Positions 62,320-64,000 of a stretch of 64,000 nucleotides of DNA are shown piece by piece. Numbering within the stretch: the stretch's first letter is position 1; each line of letters starts with the position of its first letter. Origin of the DNA: Desulfobacterales bacterium (GTDB lineage: Bacteria; Desulfobacterota; Desulfobacteria; Desulfobacterales; Desulfosarcinaceae); the NCBI GenBank assembly GCA_016218685.1, contig JACRDD010000035.1, positions 1 to 64,000 of the forward strand, in the 5' to 3' direction. The notes under the pieces are model-generated. The model was given only the letters and a program-made list of their open reading frames with translations. It searched no databases and was not told the origin of the DNA. The translations under genes were made by a program, and so were the position numbers.

Positions 62320-63084
62320 ATGAGCGAGAAGAACCAACGCGTTGTCGTGGTGACCGGCGGCTCCCGCGGCATCGGTCGCTGTATCTGCAAGGCCATGGCC
62401 GCGCCGGGCACCCGTATTTTTTTCAACTACTTTTCACCCGCCGATCCCGAGGGCGAGAAGGCGGCCGCGGCCGAGACCATCGCCCAGGTGGGTCAACTGG
62501 GCTGCGAAGCCTTAGGTCTGTGGGCCAATGTGGCCGTGCAGGCCGAGGTGACCGCCTTTTTCGATCAGGTGATGGATGCCGCCGGGCGCGTGGACGTGCT
62601 GGTCAACAATGCCGGCATCACCCGGGACGGCCTGATCGCCCGCATGAAAGAGGCCGATTGGGATGCGGTGCTCAATGTCAACCTCAAAGGCCCCTTTTTG
62701 TGCACCCAGGTCGCGGCGCGCATCATGGCCAAGCAGCACGGTGGCCGGATCATCAACATCTCATCGATCGTCGGGGCGATCGGCAACATCGGCCAGGCCA
62801 ACTATGTGGCAGCCAAGGCCGGCCTCATCGGTCTGACCAAGACAACCGCCAAGGAGTACGCCTCCCGAAACGTCACGGTCAATGCCGTGGCCCCGGGGTT
62901 CATCGACACCGACATGACCGCCAACTTGCCCGAAAAGGTCAAGACCCTCATGTTGGCCTCGATTCCCATGGCCCGCATGGGCCAGCCCGAAGAAGTCGCC
63001 GCCGTCGTGGGCTTTTTGGCCTCGGACGCGGCGGCCTACATGACCGGACAGGTGCTGCATGTGAACGGCGGCATGTTCATGTAA
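62320..63084 (+). CDS. fabG: 3-oxoacyl-ACP reductase FabG
   Basis: FabG reduces 3-ketoacyl-ACP with NADPH. The 254-residue SDR has TGGSRGIG, NNAGITRDGL, Ser in NISSIVGAIGNIGQ and YVAAK, then AVAPGFIDTDMT, all typical of FabG. The start is 2 bases after the dehydrogenase stop, with GAGG overlapping it; the longer frame extends into the dehydrogenase. Confidence 0.93.
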   Translation: MSEKNQRVVVVTGGSRGIGRCICKAMAAPGTRIFFNYFSPADPEGEKAAAAETIAQVGQLGCEALGLWANVAVQAEVTAFFDQVMDAAGRVDVLVNNAGITRDGLIARMKEADWDAVLNVNLKGPFLCTQVAARIMAKQHGGRIINISSIVGAIGNIGQANYVAAKAGLIGLTKTTAKEYASRNVTVNAVAPGFIDTDMTANLPEKVKTLMLASIPMARMGQPEEVAAVVGFLASDAAAYMTGQVLHVNGGMFM

Positions 63085-63141
63085 TTCCACGAAGCTGTCT
63101 GTAATGGCAGGTAGCACTCACTCATTGAAAGGAGAAAGTAG

Positions 63142-63369
63142 ATGTCGGTTGAAGATAAAATCAAGAAAATCATTAGCGAGAAGTTAAGTGTGGACCTGGA
63201 AGAAGTAGTACCCGAGGCCTCTTTCGTGGACGATCTGGGAGCCGATTCCTTGGACCTGGTGGAGCTGATCATGTCCATGGAAGAAGAATTCGATATCGAT
63301 ATCTCCGATGAAGATGCCGAAAAACTGGTGACCGTGAAGGACGCCATCGATTACATCAACGCCCACTGA
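63142..63369 (+). CDS. acpP: Acyl carrier protein
   Basis: A 75-residue acidic helical protein with the phosphopantetheine Ser in [24 protein letters not shown] precedes the ATG. It sits between fabG and fabF as usual. The 198 bases to fabF hold no gene. Confidence 0.97.
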   Translation: MSVEDKIKKIISEKLSVDLEEVVPEASFVDDLGADSLDLVELIMSMEEEFDIDISDEDAEKLVTVKDAIDYINAH

Positions 63370-63567
63370 TACTGCCGTTCGACAGGGCGTTTGCCGCCGG
63401 TGAACGCACATTTATCGAAGGCCGCCGTACCGGGAGCGGGAATAGAAAGATATTCCAGGCGCCCCAGCGGCGAGCCGTCCGATCTGCCGCAGGGGTCTTC
63501 CGTCCGTTCGAGGTGGGGGCCCCCGGTTTGTTCTAGATGCGTACCAGCGACTTAGAAGGAGGTTCTT

Positions 63568-64000
63568 TTGGAAAGACGGGTAGTGGTCACCGGAATCGGC
63601 CTCATCACCCCCTTGGGTGTCGGCGTTGACGAAACCTGGTCGAACCTGATTGCCGGTAAGTCCGGTGCGGGCGAAATCACCCGGTTTGATACCAGCGACT
63701 ACGGCACCAAGATCGCCGCCGAGGTTAAAGGTTTCAATGCCGAGGATTTCATGGCCAAGAAAGATGCCAAACGCACGGAAACATTCATTGCTTACGCCGT
63801 TGCGGCGTCGCGTATGGCCTTGGAGGATTCGGGACTTAAGATCGACAGCCAGAATGCCCACCGCGTCGGGGTCCTGACTGGTTGCGGATTGGGCGGCTTG
63901 AATATGCTGGAGGTCACGGCCCGTACGGTGGATACCGCCGGACCCAAGCGCGTCAGCCCATTTTTCATTCCTCTGCTGATCGGCAACATGGCCCCCGGTA
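63568..64000 (+). CDS. fabF: 3-oxoacyl-ACP synthase II FabF, cut by window edge
   Basis: The first 144 residues are visible: RRVVVTGIGLITPLGVG, FDTSDYGTKIAAEVKGF, RTETFIAYAVAASRMALEDSG and TGCGLGG, all typical of FabF N-termini. The start is TTG, well placed after AAGGAGG. The catalytic Cys lies beyond the edge. FabF elongates acyl-ACP by condensing malonyl-ACP. Confidence 0.93.
   Translation, partial: MERRVVVTGIGLITPLGVGVDETWSNLIAGKSGAGEITRFDTSDYGTKIAAEVKGFNAEDFMAKKDAKRTETFIAYAVAASRMALEDSGLKIDSQNAHRVGVLTGCGLGGLNMLEVTARTVDTAGPKRVSPFFIPLLIGNMAPG

Overview
The window is GC-rich bacterial chromosome, densely coded on both strands, and it looks like an anaerobic, probably sulfate-reducing Desulfobacterota (Desulfobacteraceae/Desulfosarcinaceae type). 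This is an inference. It rests on class II plus class III ribonucleotide reductases with no aerobic class I enzyme, radical-SAM thiamin synthesis (ThiH), a C_GCAxxG_C_C redox protein, DUF2148 Fe-S proteins, rubredoxin, many acyl-CoA enzymes, and an export-type (HAAT) ABC operon that contains a CoA ligase. No prophage, intact insertion sequence, rRNA or CRISPR array was seen.

Layout. 1-3115 (minus): a Cache/HAMP sensor kinase followed by three stand-alone receivers, the last cut by the window edge. 3345-7449 (plus): a fused SpmA-SpmB membrane protein, a DUF4412 protein, a palindromic repeat, a short-chain dehydrogenase and a glycosidase-like lipoprotein. 7460-12215 (minus): a complete thiSGHFEC operon behind a TPP riboswitch and intrinsic terminator. 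12494-16076: a CocE/NonD hydrolase converging on a poly-serine lipoprotein metallopeptidase. 16258-21896: UbiA and TauE/SafE-type membrane proteins, divergent from a tightly coupled NosL / small membrane protein / FtsX permease / ATPase / HPCPWC membrane protein operon, with rubredoxin at its end. 22046-26778: an HTH-EIIA fusion, a CLC-CBS chloride channel and a hybrid histidine kinase. 26764-28835 (minus): a C_GCAxxG_C_C protein, MlaA and MlaC.

29204-31290 is a cyclic-dinucleotide (GEMM-I type) riboswitch, a terminator and a GAF-PAS-GGDEF protein, which suggests self-regulated second-messenger signalling. 31300-38604 (minus) holds a LysE exporter and a substrate-binding/LivH/LivM/CoA-ligase/LivG/LivF operon that probably imports and activates a carboxylic acid. 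39142-41052 is a propionyl/acetyl-CoA synthetase. 41193-47058 has nrdDG and nrdJ, divergent around tandem NrdR boxes. 47237-55039 is a TetR regulator and an operon of SCP2, two DUF2148 Fe-S proteins, a CoA ligase, an acyl-CoA dehydrogenase, an SCP-x type thiolase and an SDR. This looks like a dedicated anaerobic lipid or steroid-like acyl-CoA degradation module and is the best candidate for an undescribed system.

55036-56350 is AT-richer and broken: an epimerase remnant, an RHH protein, a DUF2889 protein and a frameshifted Mrr nuclease remnant. 56438-57997 (minus) encodes a triple-rhodanese lipoprotein and a cytochrome-c-like protein with a degenerate haem motif. 58537-60063 (minus) is gltX followed by tRNA-Gln. 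60449 to the end is rpmF, an acyl-CoA dehydrogenase, fabG, acpP and fabF (cut by the window edge): a fatty-acid synthesis operon in which the dehydrogenase sits where plsX and fabH are usually found.
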